The notes under the pieces were generated by a model. That model was not told where the DNA came from. It saw only the letters and a list, made by a program, of their open reading frames with translations, and did no database searches. This document shows, piece after piece, positions 1-5,666 of a DNA stretch of 5,957 nucleotides (position 1 is its first letter; every line of letters starts with the position of its first letter). The position numbers and the translations under genes were made by a program. This DNA is from Thermoprotei archaeon (GTDB taxonomy: Archaea > Thermoproteota > Methanomethylicia > Nezhaarchaeales > WYZ-LMO8). The stretch covers positions 1 to 5,957 of the forward strand of contig QMSF01000066.1 of the NCBI GenBank assembly GCA_003649565.1. The letters are read 5' to 3'.

Positions 1-328
1 AGGTAGCATAAAGGAGCACGTGATATACAAAGCCAGGTTTTTCTTGAAGTTCATAGCTTTGCCAACCGTGATAGTATGTCAAACACCTGTTGACTTTGAG
101 GATTTTGCCAAAATCGGGGTTAGAACTCGAGTGGTTCGCCCACCACCTGGTCAAGAAGAGACCATAGGTGAGGTCTACGATATCGTCACAAACGTGATTA
201 GAGGCATGACCGTGCCGCGCCATAAAATCGAGGAAATCCTCGCAAAGGTTAAAGCTGCCCTTCTCTATGTTGACACTCTTGCTTCAACAAGCAAAGCGGA
301 AAAACCAAAGCCTATTGTGGTGGCTTAA
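1..328 (+). CDS. mcrC: McrC-like protein, C-terminal part (5' end outside window)
   Basis: This is the C-terminal ~108 residues of a McrC-like protein; the reading frame starts at base 2 and is open to the window edge. I recognise it from the stretch HVIYKARFFL..LPTVIVCQ followed by PVDFEDFAKIGVRTRVV, and then a DIVTNVIRG segment, which match the second half of McrC (about 200 residues in methanogens) in order and spacing. McrC is a non-subunit product of mcr operons and has been found in the ATP-dependent MCR activation complex with component A2 and methanogenesis marker proteins. A GTG at base 20 could serve as a start, but the McrC match (G-x-x-K-x-H) begins before it, so the gene is truncated by the window and not short. 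Oddities: the family's usual Cys after RGxT seems to be Val here (RGMTVP), and a Lys/Pro-rich tail of about 20 residues follows the usual C-terminus. Stop TAA at 326-328. The match is from memory, not a search. Confidence 0.8.
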   Translation, partial: GSIKEHVIYKARFFLKFIALPTVIVCQTPVDFEDFAKIGVRTRVVRPPPGQEETIGEVYDIVTNVIRGMTVPRHKIEEILAKVKAALLYVDTLASTSKAEKPKPIVVA

Positions 329-329
329 C

Positions 330-1358
330 TTGACGAGCTTCATAGACGACATCAGAGAAAGGCTGAGAAAAGCATTGAGAAGATCAGAAGGAGCATGCGG
401 CATGTATCATACCGCACTTGCCTTGATATGTGAGGCGGGAGGTTATCTTGAAGCCATTGAAATTCCTGAAGGAGCGAAGACCAGGCTTATAGATCACCGA
501 GGAGAAGTCTTGAGTGAAGCTGTTGACATAACGTGGCCTCCTGCATGCCTAAGAGCAATGCTTGATGCAGGGATTTTCCCAAGAGAGTATGATGATCTCA
601 GAGAAGTGCTGACAGCAGATGATGACTTAAAAAGGGTGAGAGGTGTTTTCGGGTATGGAAGGATAGTTAGGCCAGTCGCCATAGCCTTAGCAAAGCTAAT
701 CACGAGTGGTGGTAGAGCTGAAGTATATAGGGATGGATTGGGGGTCAAAGTCATATTTTATGGGTCTAATGGAGATGTCATTAGTAGTGCGAGAAGCGTA
801 TTCTGCCCTGCATGCGCCGCAATGATAGCTCTAGCGCGAGAGCCTAGGCTATCAACTGAAGTTAAGAAGACATTGAGTGGTGAGAAGAATACTGGGAGAA
901 TAAAGGCAGAGAGAGGAATTGTGAATAAAATATACTGGAGGAACTTCAGGGTTGAAGTAGAGCTTATCGAAAAGGGCAAAAAGCTTGGCAGCAATTACGG
1001 TTGTTGCACCGCCTACGCTATTGTGAGAACAGAGGCTGTATGTGGATTTGCTTCGCCGAAAGGCGTGAAGTTGATAAAGGCATACTGCGATCAATGTCCT
1101 GTTAAGCATATATGGCTAGGTAAAAGCATGGGTGCCATGGGTAATGTCATTTTAAAGCGAATGACCGATGTGGGTCTAAAGATAGAACTTTCATACGATA
1201 ACTTTCTTAAGATTACGGCTAAAGATAATGAAAGAAGCCTAGGTTATGGGTTTGGTTCTCTATGCGCCTTAAGCGCGTCAATGAATCTTCTTTTGCGAAC
1301 TGAGGGTATAAAAATCGTAAGGCCCCAAGAAGCAGCAGCGCTTAAGAGCCTTAGCTAG
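330..1358 (+). CDS. Cysteine-rich protein of unknown function, coupled to mcrC
   Basis: I do not recognise this 342-residue protein. I chose the TTG at 330 because it lies one base after the mcrC stop and has a GGTGG Shine-Dalgarno-like site at 319-323. An in-frame ATG at 267 would overlap mcrC by 62 bases and add an unlikely leader; an ATG at 402 would cut off an amphipathic helix. The protein has 11 cysteines, high for a soluble archaeal protein: C23, C34, C73, a CPAC pair at 159-162, adjacent C225-C226, C238, a CDQC pair at 253-256 and C312. The two CxxC motifs and the Cys pair suggest an Fe-S or zinc site or redox thiols. There is no signal peptide, clear membrane helix or P-loop (the GKS near 265 lacks the preceding Gly pattern). 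Its coupling to mcrC suggests a role with MCR, such as assembly, activation, cofactor or modification, but that is context only. Its TAG stop overlaps the convergent decarboxylase gene by 8 bases. Confidence 0.8.
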   Translation: MTSFIDDIRERLRKALRRSEGACGMYHTALALICEAGGYLEAIEIPEGAKTRLIDHRGEVLSEAVDITWPPACLRAMLDAGIFPREYDDLREVLTADDDLKRVRGVFGYGRIVRPVAIALAKLITSGGRAEVYRDGLGVKVIFYGSNGDVISSARSVFCPACAAMIALAREPRLSTEVKKTLSGEKNTGRIKAERGIVNKIYWRNFRVEVELIEKGKKLGSNYGCCTAYAIVRTEAVCGFASPKGVKLIKAYCDQCPVKHIWLGKSMGAMGNVILKRMTDVGLKIELSYDNFLKITAKDNERSLGYGFGSLCALSASMNLLLRTEGIKIVRPQEAAALKSLS

Positions 1359-1740
1359 GCTTGGGTTTTGATGATCTATCACTGAAATGCTTGGTGTATT
1401 CTTTAGGTCTTAGCTGTGAAACTATGAAGTCAAATGCTGCTTCGGGATCCGATGTTCTGCCGCAGGTATAGACGTCTACGGTTGCGTAGTTATACTCAAC
1501 CCATGTATGCACTGCTATGTGACTCTCAGTGACTAAAGCTATTACCGATACTCCTCCCATCTCGCCGCCAAACTTCCAGGATTTAAGCTCATACAGCGTG
1601 CATTTGGATCTTTCCACCGCTTCCTTCACTATTCGTCTTAAGGCATCCTCATCTGATATAATCGTCGGATCGCAATCGTATAAATTGCCATAGACGTGTT
1701 TTCCGACTACCTGTTTTGCTAAGCATATTTCCTCAGACAC
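1351..1740 (-). CDS. speD: Pyruvoyl-dependent decarboxylase of the SAM decarboxylase family (SpeD; crenarchaeal arginine decarboxylase type likely)
   Basis: A 129-residue proenzyme that cleaves itself into beta and alpha chains, creating a pyruvoyl group. The cleavage site is Glu72-Ser73 in TESHIAVHTW; His78 and Cys93 (in VYTCG) match the processing and catalytic residues His68 and Cys83 of the Thermotoga enzyme with a constant offset of 10. The family contains S-adenosylmethionine decarboxylase (decarboxylated SAM for spermidine) and the crenarchaeal arginine decarboxylase that evolved from it (agmatine). The N-terminal VVGKHVYGNLYD, the segment KSWKFGG..GGVSVIALV and the ending in DRSS resemble the arginine decarboxylase group more than typical SpeD, which starts near GRHL. 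Specificity is reported to lie in the beta chain, so I lean to ArgDC, without certainty. The start is GTG at 1740; a TGA lies just upstream in frame and no other start exists. It lies 79 bases after the nucleotidyltransferase gene. Confidence 0.93.
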   Translation of the reverse strand: MSEEICLAKQVVGKHVYGNLYDCDPTIISDEDALRRIVKEAVERSKCTLYELKSWKFGGEMGGVSVIALVTESHIAVHTWVEYNYATVDVYTCGRTSDPEAAFDFIVSQLRPKEYTKHFSDRSSKPKPS

Positions 1741-1751
1741 TTCTGGTCTTG

Positions 1752-1790
1752 AACCTCCGCATCACGCTAAAAGACCCTTCGCTTAAAAAG
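1752..1790 (-). promoter_or_regulatory. Possible promoter and ribosome binding site of the speD-family gene
   Basis: On the minus strand, a TATA-like TTTTTAAG lies at 1789-1782 and a strong Shine-Dalgarno GGAGGTT at 1758-1752. An initiation point about 25 bases after the box would fall near 1760, just before the GGAGG. The spacing from GGAGGT to the GTG start is about 12 bases, longer than usual. The T-run may also act as a weak terminator for the upstream nucleotidyltransferase gene. Based on motif reading only. Confidence 0.35.
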
Positions 1791-1819
1791 TTTTCTAGTT
1801 GACTTGATAATTTTCTTCA

Positions 1820-3139
1820 TTAAGCGTCATCTTGCGTATGCAGAATAGTGTGCACATAAGATTTATTCGGCTTGGTCCTTATATGCGGATAAACGTGGGC
1901 TCCTATTAATGTACAGCCTTCCTCTATTACAACTTCGTCTGATACAACGGATGTCGATAAGATCTTTGTCCTATTTGTAAGTGATGATTTTATCATTACG
2001 TGTCTGCCTATTATGCTGTTCTTAATTATTGCTCCAGGTCCTATTTTGACTCTGTCCATTATAGCTGAGTTCTCTATGTAGACATTGTCTTCAATTATCG
2101 TGTAGTTATCTATACAAGAATTTATTATTGTGACGTTATTGCCTATTGTGCAGTGTCTTCCTATTAGGACGCCGCCTTTTAGATTTATATTTCCCTTATG
2201 GTATTTCTCTAAGATTTCTTCTCTTTTTCGTATTGATTCTGGGCTTTGACCTTGAATCCATAGGTTTTTATCTTGAGAGACCCTGCCTTCAAAGTCTTCG
2301 AGGCCTTCGACTTTGCCGTTTAGAACATCGAGTAGAGCTGCTAGGTATCTGGGTGGTGTTCCAACGTCATGCCACTTGCTTTTCATTATGTAGCCATAGA
2401 CTGGGCGACCGCTTTTAATTATATAGGGTATGAGATCGTACCCGAAGTCGAGCCTTCCTCTTTCTATCATCTTCACAACTTCTGGTTCTTTGAACACTTC
2501 TCTTATCTCTGGATTGCAGAGGTAGATGCCGGTGTTTGCAAGGTTTGAAGGTGCTTGATCCCTCCTTGGTTTTTCTATGAAGGTCTCGATTCTACCGTCA
2601 GGTGCTAGCTTTGCTATACCGAAGCCTTCAACGTCATCAACTTGAGCCAGCACTATAGTCATAAAGGCCTTTTTCTCTAAGTGGTATTTTATCAAATCCC
2701 TTATGTCCACGGTAAAAACGCTATCGCCTTGAACAACGAATATCGGTGTTGTTATGTCGTAGTACTCCATATTTATCCTGATGCTATCGGCACTACCTAC
2801 ATCATCCACGTTGGGCTGATACTTTATGTGTATTCTTGGCTGTATTCCATATCTTGATGATATGTCTATACCTTCCTTGAAATAATCGTGTAAGCTCTTA
2901 TAGTTTAGGTATCCTTTAACTCCGAAAATGAAGTTCTTTATTCCTTGTCGGGCTAAGTGTACAAGTGAGAATTCTATCAAAGGTCTATTAGCAAATCTGA
3001 CACATGCTTTTGAGACTTCTGCTGTGAGCGGCTTTAGTCTCTTTGCTTCGCCTCCAACGGGGAATATGACCCATAGATTTTCAGGTCTCCACATTTCGGG
3101 CAGATCATTATTTGTCATTAAGGTCTTATCATCCTTCAT
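1820..3139 (-). CDS. Sugar-1-phosphate nucleotidyltransferase with C-terminal left-handed beta-helix
   Basis: A 439-residue enzyme of the nucleotide-sugar pyrophosphorylase family (NTP + sugar-1-phosphate to NDP-sugar + PPi), most like archaeal mannose-1-phosphate guanylyltransferase or glucose-1-phosphate uridylyl/thymidylyltransferase types. The N-terminal Rossmann-like domain spans about residues 21-275: nucleotide loop GGEAKRLKPLT (29-39), Lys44 in the position of the PKP lysine, metal-binding Asp139 in VVQGDS, EKP at 189-191, NTGIYL at 202 and WHDVGTP at 256. From about 320 to 417 come hexapeptide-type repeats (GVLIG, CTIGNN, VKIGPG, SIIGRH), forming a left-handed beta-helix that often mediates oligomerisation or carries an acyltransferase site. 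The signature loop is unusual: GGxGTRL has become GGEAKRL, and PKP has become SKA. I placed the start at the ATG at 3139, 6 bases after a perfect GGAGGTG; an ATG at 3163 in the same frame has no such site. It follows sfsA by 14 bases and so lies in one operon. The likely role is glycan or glycolipid synthesis; the sugar is unknown. Confidence 0.9.
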   Translation of the reverse strand: MKDDKTLMTNNDLPEMWRPENLWVIFPVGGEAKRLKPLTAEVSKACVRFANRPLIEFSLVHLARQGIKNFIFGVKGYLNYKSLHDYFKEGIDISSRYGIQPRIHIKYQPNVDDVGSADSIRINMEYYDITTPIFVVQGDSVFTVDIRDLIKYHLEKKAFMTIVLAQVDDVEGFGIAKLAPDGRIETFIEKPRRDQAPSNLANTGIYLCNPEIREVFKEPEVVKMIERGRLDFGYDLIPYIIKSGRPVYGYIMKSKWHDVGTPPRYLAALLDVLNGKVEGLEDFEGRVSQDKNLWIQGQSPESIRKREEILEKYHKGNINLKGGVLIGRHCTIGNNVTIINSCIDNYTIIEDNVYIENSAIMDRVKIGPGAIIKNSIIGRHVMIKSSLTNRTKILSTSVVSDEVVIEEGCTLIGAHVYPHIRTKPNKSYVHTILHTQDDA

Positions 3140-3145
3140 GATTGA

Positions 3146-3152
3146 CACCTCC
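3146..3152 (-). promoter_or_regulatory. Shine-Dalgarno site that fixes the nucleotidyltransferase start
   Basis: GGAGGTG on the minus strand is a perfect match to the archaeal 16S anti-Shine-Dalgarno sequence, with 6 bases to the ATG at 3139. It begins just after the sfsA stop (TAA, 3156-3154). It shows that translation starts at 3139 and not at the upstream in-frame ATG at 3163, which would place this site inside the coding region. Confidence 0.8.
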
Positions 3153-3153
3153 T

Positions 3154-3879
3154 TTAATGCCATATTATGGGTAATGGTGTCGTTAATGCCATTGCCTTCA
3201 GGTTTTTGGTTACGAACATCTTCGTGGCCTTTAGATCGACGCCATTTCTTATAGCTTTTAACGCTATTTGATAAAGCTCATCGTCCACCTCACGATATAT
3301 TCTAAAGGCTTTGGCGTGAGGGTGTGCAGCTATGAAGTATACCGCAGTCTTGAAACCTCTACTAGCTAATTTGGCTAGCTCATCTATATGTCTTCTACCC
3401 CTCCGTGTCGGAGCATCAGGATACATTGCTATTGAGTCTTCTACGTGAGTGGCGGATTTAATTTCAACAAGAAGTCTAATATCATTCTTTTCAAGTAGAT
3501 AATCAACTAGAGACTCGCCTAGGCGGACATTTCTCTGCTTTATCTTGAAGCCTTTAAGCCAAGGGAGCAGCTCTTTGTCAATCAGTAACTCCCATAATGT
3601 CATTTGAAAATTGGTATCAACTATAGCATAGTCATCATTGACTCGAATTGCTATTAGGTAACCGCTTGTTTTTCCAAACTGCTTAGGTTTATAGAGAGCT
3701 TGAAAATCCTTGACAAGGAGCTTTTGAAGTCTCCCACTGTTTCTAATGTTAAGTTTAATAACCTTGTTTTCAGCTAATGCTTCGACAACAAAGCGATTTA
3801 ACCTCTTTAAGATCATGCATTTCCTTAGTGATGAAACGTCTAGGAGTTCAATTAAGTTTTTTGACGGCAAGTTTCTCAT
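3154..3879 (-). CDS. sfsA: SfsA family protein (OB-fold plus PD-(D/E)XK nuclease-like)
   Basis: A 241-residue member of the SfsA family (E. coli SfsA has 234). In order: an OB-like N-terminal part with ILKRLNRFVVEAL and N-S-GRL near 47-51, matching the family's RxxRF and NtGxl motifs; then a PD-(D/E)XK nuclease-like core with Asp126 (VDYLLE) and VEIKSAT (Glu139, Lys141); then YPDAPTRRGRRHIDEL, the strongest family signature, followed by a hydrophobic strand AVYFIAA. All the expected nuclease residues are present. E. coli SfsA was named for sugar fermentation stimulation and binds DNA; the family is also annotated as a DNA/RNA nuclease, and its role in archaea is unknown. I prefer the ATG at 3879 on length; a GTG at 3903 in frame adds 8 hydrophobic residues, and neither has a Shine-Dalgarno site. 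It is the first gene of the operon with the nucleotidyltransferase and diverges from the trans-sulfuration gene. Confidence 0.9.
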   Translation of the reverse strand: MRNLPSKNLIELLDVSSLRKCMILKRLNRFVVEALAENKVIKLNIRNSGRLQKLLVKDFQALYKPKQFGKTSGYLIAIRVNDDYAIVDTNFQMTLWELLIDKELLPWLKGFKIKQRNVRLGESLVDYLLEKNDIRLLVEIKSATHVEDSIAMYPDAPTRRGRRHIDELAKLASRGFKTAVYFIAAHPHAKAFRIYREVDDELYQIALKAIRNGVDLKATKMFVTKNLKAMALTTPLPIIWH

Positions 3880-3954
3880 TTTGATAAGAAAACAGAGTAA
3901 CACTTAAGTTTCAGGTTGAAGGCCTCTTGCTGTTCTTAAGCTAGTGATGCTTCA

Positions 3955-3973
3955 TTATTACTACTAGTAATAA
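3955..3973. promoter_or_regulatory. Perfect 9+1+9 palindrome in the divergent promoter region (operator candidate)
   Basis: TTATTACTA, one central C, then TAGTAATAA: both 9-base arms pair without mismatch. It lies 42-60 bases upstream of the trans-sulfuration gene start and 76-94 bases upstream of the sfsA ATG. The short, AT-rich, dyad form and the position next to a TATA-like box fit binding of a dimeric helix-turn-helix regulator, for example of the Lrp or MarR type. The arms are separated by only one base, so an RNA hairpin would be poor; a DNA site is the better reading. Confidence 0.5.
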
Positions 3974-3978
3974 CAAAG

Positions 3979-4012
3979 TTAAAGTAAAATTACTCGCAGT
4001 TTTTTAGGGGTG
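3979..4012 (+). promoter_or_regulatory. Likely promoter and ribosome binding site of the trans-sulfuration gene
   Basis: A TATA-like TTAAAGTA lies at 3979-3986, just downstream of the palindrome, and a Shine-Dalgarno-like GGGGTG at 4007-4012, only 2 bases before the ATG. Initiation about 25 bases after the box would give a very short leader. The box is not a strong consensus match, so the exact position is uncertain. Confidence 0.35.
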
Positions 4013-4014
4013 CT

Positions 4015-5175
4015 ATGCCAAGAGAGATTACAAGGACTATACATGGAGGGGAGGAAGTTACTGAAGGGTTAGTGCCCTTTATAACACCCATATATCAAAC
4101 CGCAGTGTTTCCCTATCCTCTTAGCAACGGGAAGAAGTTTAGAGGGAGACCATTGAAATATTCGCGTGAAGACAATCCTACGAACATCGTGCTTGAGAGA
4201 AGGCTTGCAAATCTTGAAGATGGAGAAGATGCCCTTGTATTCTCTTCAGGCATGGCCGCTATAGCTACATGTTTTTTCCATCTACTTAAGAGCGGTTCTA
4301 AGCTTGTATTGTCAAGAGATGTTTACGGTGTAACGATACCTTTAGCTAGAAGTTTTGAGAAGTATGGTGTCAAGGTTGATTTGAGAGGACCTGATGCTCA
4401 GGATTTAGTTAATGCCATTAGAGATAGCAACACTATAGTGTTTGTCGAGTCGATATCTAATCCCATTCTCAGGGTTATGGATTTAGACTTACTAGCATCG
4501 GCGTGTAGAGATGTTGGTGCAACTCTAATTGTTGATAACACCTTTGCCACACCATTAAATCTCAAACCTCTAACCCGTGGCGCTAGCATAGTTATTCATA
4601 GCTTGACTAAGTACATAGCAGGTCATAATGATGTTATCGGTGGAGCTGTTATATCAAACGCAAAAGTCATCAATGAACTTTGGACAACCAGGACTAGGCT
4701 TGGTTGCGTGCTTGATCCTCATGCCGCATTTCTAATATTAAGAGGGCTTAAGACCCTTAATGCAAGATTGAGAGCTAGTCAGGAGAGTGCAAGAGCCATA
4801 GCTGAGTATTTAGAGGATCATAATCTTGTGACAAAGGTTTACTATCCCGGCTTACCTTCACATCCATCGTATGAAGTAGCTAAAAGGCTTTTAAGGGGGT
4901 ATGGTTCGGTCGTAAGTTTTGAGGTTAAAGGCGATGAAGCAACGGCTAAGAGGTTTTTAAGAAATCTGAAGGTGATCAAACCTTCACCTAGTCTTGGCGG
5001 TTGTGAGAGCTTAGCTTCACATCCAGCTTCCTCGTCTCATAGAGATCTGCCTAGAGAAGAAAGGACCAGATTGGGCATAAGCGAGAATTTAATTAGGCTA
5101 TCAATTGGGCTTGAAGATGTTAATGATTTGATTGAAGATATAGACTCTGCTCTTAAAAGCGCTTCCAGCCCCTAA
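4015..5175 (+). CDS. Cys/Met metabolism PLP-dependent enzyme (cystathionine gamma-synthase/lyase family)
   Basis: A 386-residue, full-length trans-sulfuration enzyme of the fold-type I PLP family, acting as a homotetramer in the cytoplasm in known members. Visible landmarks: N-terminal TRTIHGG and PFITPIYQTAVF, YSREDNPT (49-56, phosphate-binding Tyr/Arg from the neighbouring subunit), SSGMAAI (77-83), DVYG (102-105), DNTFATP (174-180) with the Asp that holds the PLP ring nitrogen, and the Schiff-base lysine K199 in HSLTKYIAGHND. Near the C-terminus, SLGGCESLASHP carries Glu331, aligned with a residue linked to reaction specificity in cystathionine lyases, and RLSIGLED supplies the carboxylate-binding Arg361. 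The PROSITE pattern is slightly altered (Ser for the leading Asp, Leu before TK). Gamma-synthase, gamma-lyase, O-acetylhomoserine sulfhydrylase and methionine gamma-lyase cannot be separated by eye; gamma-synthase/lyase is most likely. It is a single-gene unit facing away from sfsA. Confidence 0.93.
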   Translation: MPREITRTIHGGEEVTEGLVPFITPIYQTAVFPYPLSNGKKFRGRPLKYSREDNPTNIVLERRLANLEDGEDALVFSSGMAAIATCFFHLLKSGSKLVLSRDVYGVTIPLARSFEKYGVKVDLRGPDAQDLVNAIRDSNTIVFVESISNPILRVMDLDLLASACRDVGATLIVDNTFATPLNLKPLTRGASIVIHSLTKYIAGHNDVIGGAVISNAKVINELWTTRTRLGCVLDPHAAFLILRGLKTLNARLRASQESARAIAEYLEDHNLVTKVYYPGLPSHPSYEVAKRLLRGYGSVVSFEVKGDEATAKRFLRNLKVIKPSPSLGGCESLASHPASSSHRDLPREERTRLGISENLIRLSIGLEDVNDLIEDIDSALKSASSP

Positions 5176-5181
5176 AGTAGG

Positions 5182-5196
5182 AAAAGGAGGGAAAAA
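5182..5196 (-). terminator. Pyrimidine/T-run terminator of the atpK unit
   Basis: On the minus strand, 26 bases after the atpK stop, the sequence reads TTTTTCCCTCCTTTT, with T5 at 5196-5192 and T4 at 5185-5182. Archaeal RNA polymerase terminates at T-runs without needing a hairpin. No matching T-run serves the convergent plus-strand gene in this 46-base gap. Confidence 0.45.
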
Positions 5197-5221
5197 TTGG
5201 TATGGTGAAGAATGTCCTCTT

Positions 5222-5569
5222 TCAACCAAGCCATAATAGCAACGCTATGACTAAGCCGTAGATCGCTATGGCTTCTGTGAAGACAACATAAATCATAGTT
5301 CTACCGAACATCTCTGGCTTCTCGGTTACTGCTCCTATAGCGGCTGCTGAAGCTGTGCCCAAGCCTATGCCAGCGCCCAAGCCTGCTAAGCCTATGGCTA
5401 AACCTGAGCCAATTCTACTTAAACCTATTTTCATTATTGATTCGCCTTCTGTAATTTCACCTTCAGCAGCTTCAGTACTGATTTGATTGTACGCTTGAAC
5501 TATGCTTGCTATAGCTACCGCAAGACTTAGTGTTGTTATTATTAAGCTTGCTACCAACATTCTCTTCAT
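5222..5569 (-). CDS. atpK: A/V-type ATP synthase subunit K (c-ring proteolipid)
   Basis: A 115-residue membrane protein, the ion-carrying rotor subunit of the archaeal A-type ATPase/synthase. The canonical hairpin is present: a glycine-rich helix at about 49-72 ([17 protein letters not shown]), a polar loop [10 protein letters not shown] (81-90), and a second helix at about 91-114 with the ion-binding carboxylate Glu99 in [11 protein letters not shown]. Ahead of it are a third hydrophobic segment (about 4-26), which looks like a signal peptide or extra helix, and an acidic linker (about 32-44, [13 protein letters not shown]). Many archaeal K subunits are only 70-100 residues; crenarchaeal ones often carry such an N-terminal signal-like part. 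Whether the coupling ion is H+ or Na+ cannot be told by eye. The ATG at 5569 has a GAGGGT site 6 bases upstream. No other ATPase subunit gene is in the window. Confidence 0.95.
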   Translation of the reverse strand: MKRMLVASLIITTLSLAVAIASIVQAYNQISTEAAEGEITEGESIMKIGLSRIGSGLAIGLAGLGAGIGLGTASAAAIGAVTEKPEMFGRTMIYVVFTEAIAIYGLVIALLLWLG

Positions 5570-5575
5570 GGCTTA

Positions 5576-5630
5576 ACCCTCGAGGCCACGATTTTCAGAC
5601 TTTACACTCACACAGCTGGTCTTATATTGG
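5576..5630 (-). promoter_or_regulatory. Promoter and ribosome binding site of atpK
   Basis: On the minus strand, a TATA-like CCAATATAAG lies at 5630-5621 and a Shine-Dalgarno-like GAGGGT at 5581-5576, 6 bases before the ATG at 5569. Initiation about 25 bases after the box (near 5600) would give a leader of about 30 bases that includes the ribosome site. The proteolipid gene can therefore be transcribed separately from the small membrane gene upstream, which fits the high copy number the c-ring needs. The rest of the 97-base gap holds nothing else I can identify. Confidence 0.5.
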
Positions 5631-5666
5631 TTTCCACGACTGCGCAAGTTTGGGTTACAACAAGAG

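Noticed and set aside
20..328. A complete 102-residue gene starting at GTG 20
   Set aside because: The McrC similarity (G-x-x-K-x-H-V-I-Y-K-A-R) begins before base 20 and the frame is open to the window edge, so the gene continues upstream. The AGGAG at 12-16 is only 3 bases from the GTG.
267..329. N-terminal extension of the cysteine-rich protein from ATG 267
   Set aside because: It would overlap mcrC by 62 bases and encode an odd Leu/Gln/Trp-rich leader. The TTG at 330 sits one base after the mcrC stop with a GGTGG site in front.
494..1109. Three minus-strand open frames (494-754, 758-994, 852-1109)
   Set aside because: They overlap each other and lie antisense to the cysteine-rich gene. 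Their composition is Ser/Leu-rich shadow coding with no recognisable motif.
1733..1766. C/D-box guide RNA on the minus strand (GTGATGC then CTGA about 25 bases later)
   Set aside because: The C box is imperfect, there are no internal D'/C' boxes, and the CTGA lies inside the decarboxylase coding sequence.
2146..3254. Plus-strand open frames at 2146-2418 and 2928-3254
   Set aside because: Both are antisense to the clearly real nucleotidyltransferase and sfsA genes and show no family features.
3903..3940. Two CTTAAG hexamers 32 bases apart (3903-3908 and 3935-3940)
   Set aside because: Six-base AT-rich palindromes are expected by chance, and their spacing fits no operator or promoter pattern I could defend.
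4398..4589. Minus-strand 63-residue open frame
   Set aside because: It lies inside the conserved core of the trans-sulfuration gene on the opposite strand; a shadow.
5330..5430. Repeated AAGCCTATG/AAGCCTGC units
   Set aside because: They are the reverse complement of Gly-Leu/Gly-Ala codons in the glycine-rich helix of the ATPase proteolipid; a protein-level repeat, not a DNA element.
5570..5666. A tRNA or other small RNA in the gap upstream of atpK
   Set aside because: No acceptor pairing, GGTTCGA-type T-arm or anticodon stem could be found on either strand. A TATA-like box and Shine-Dalgarno site explain the region better.
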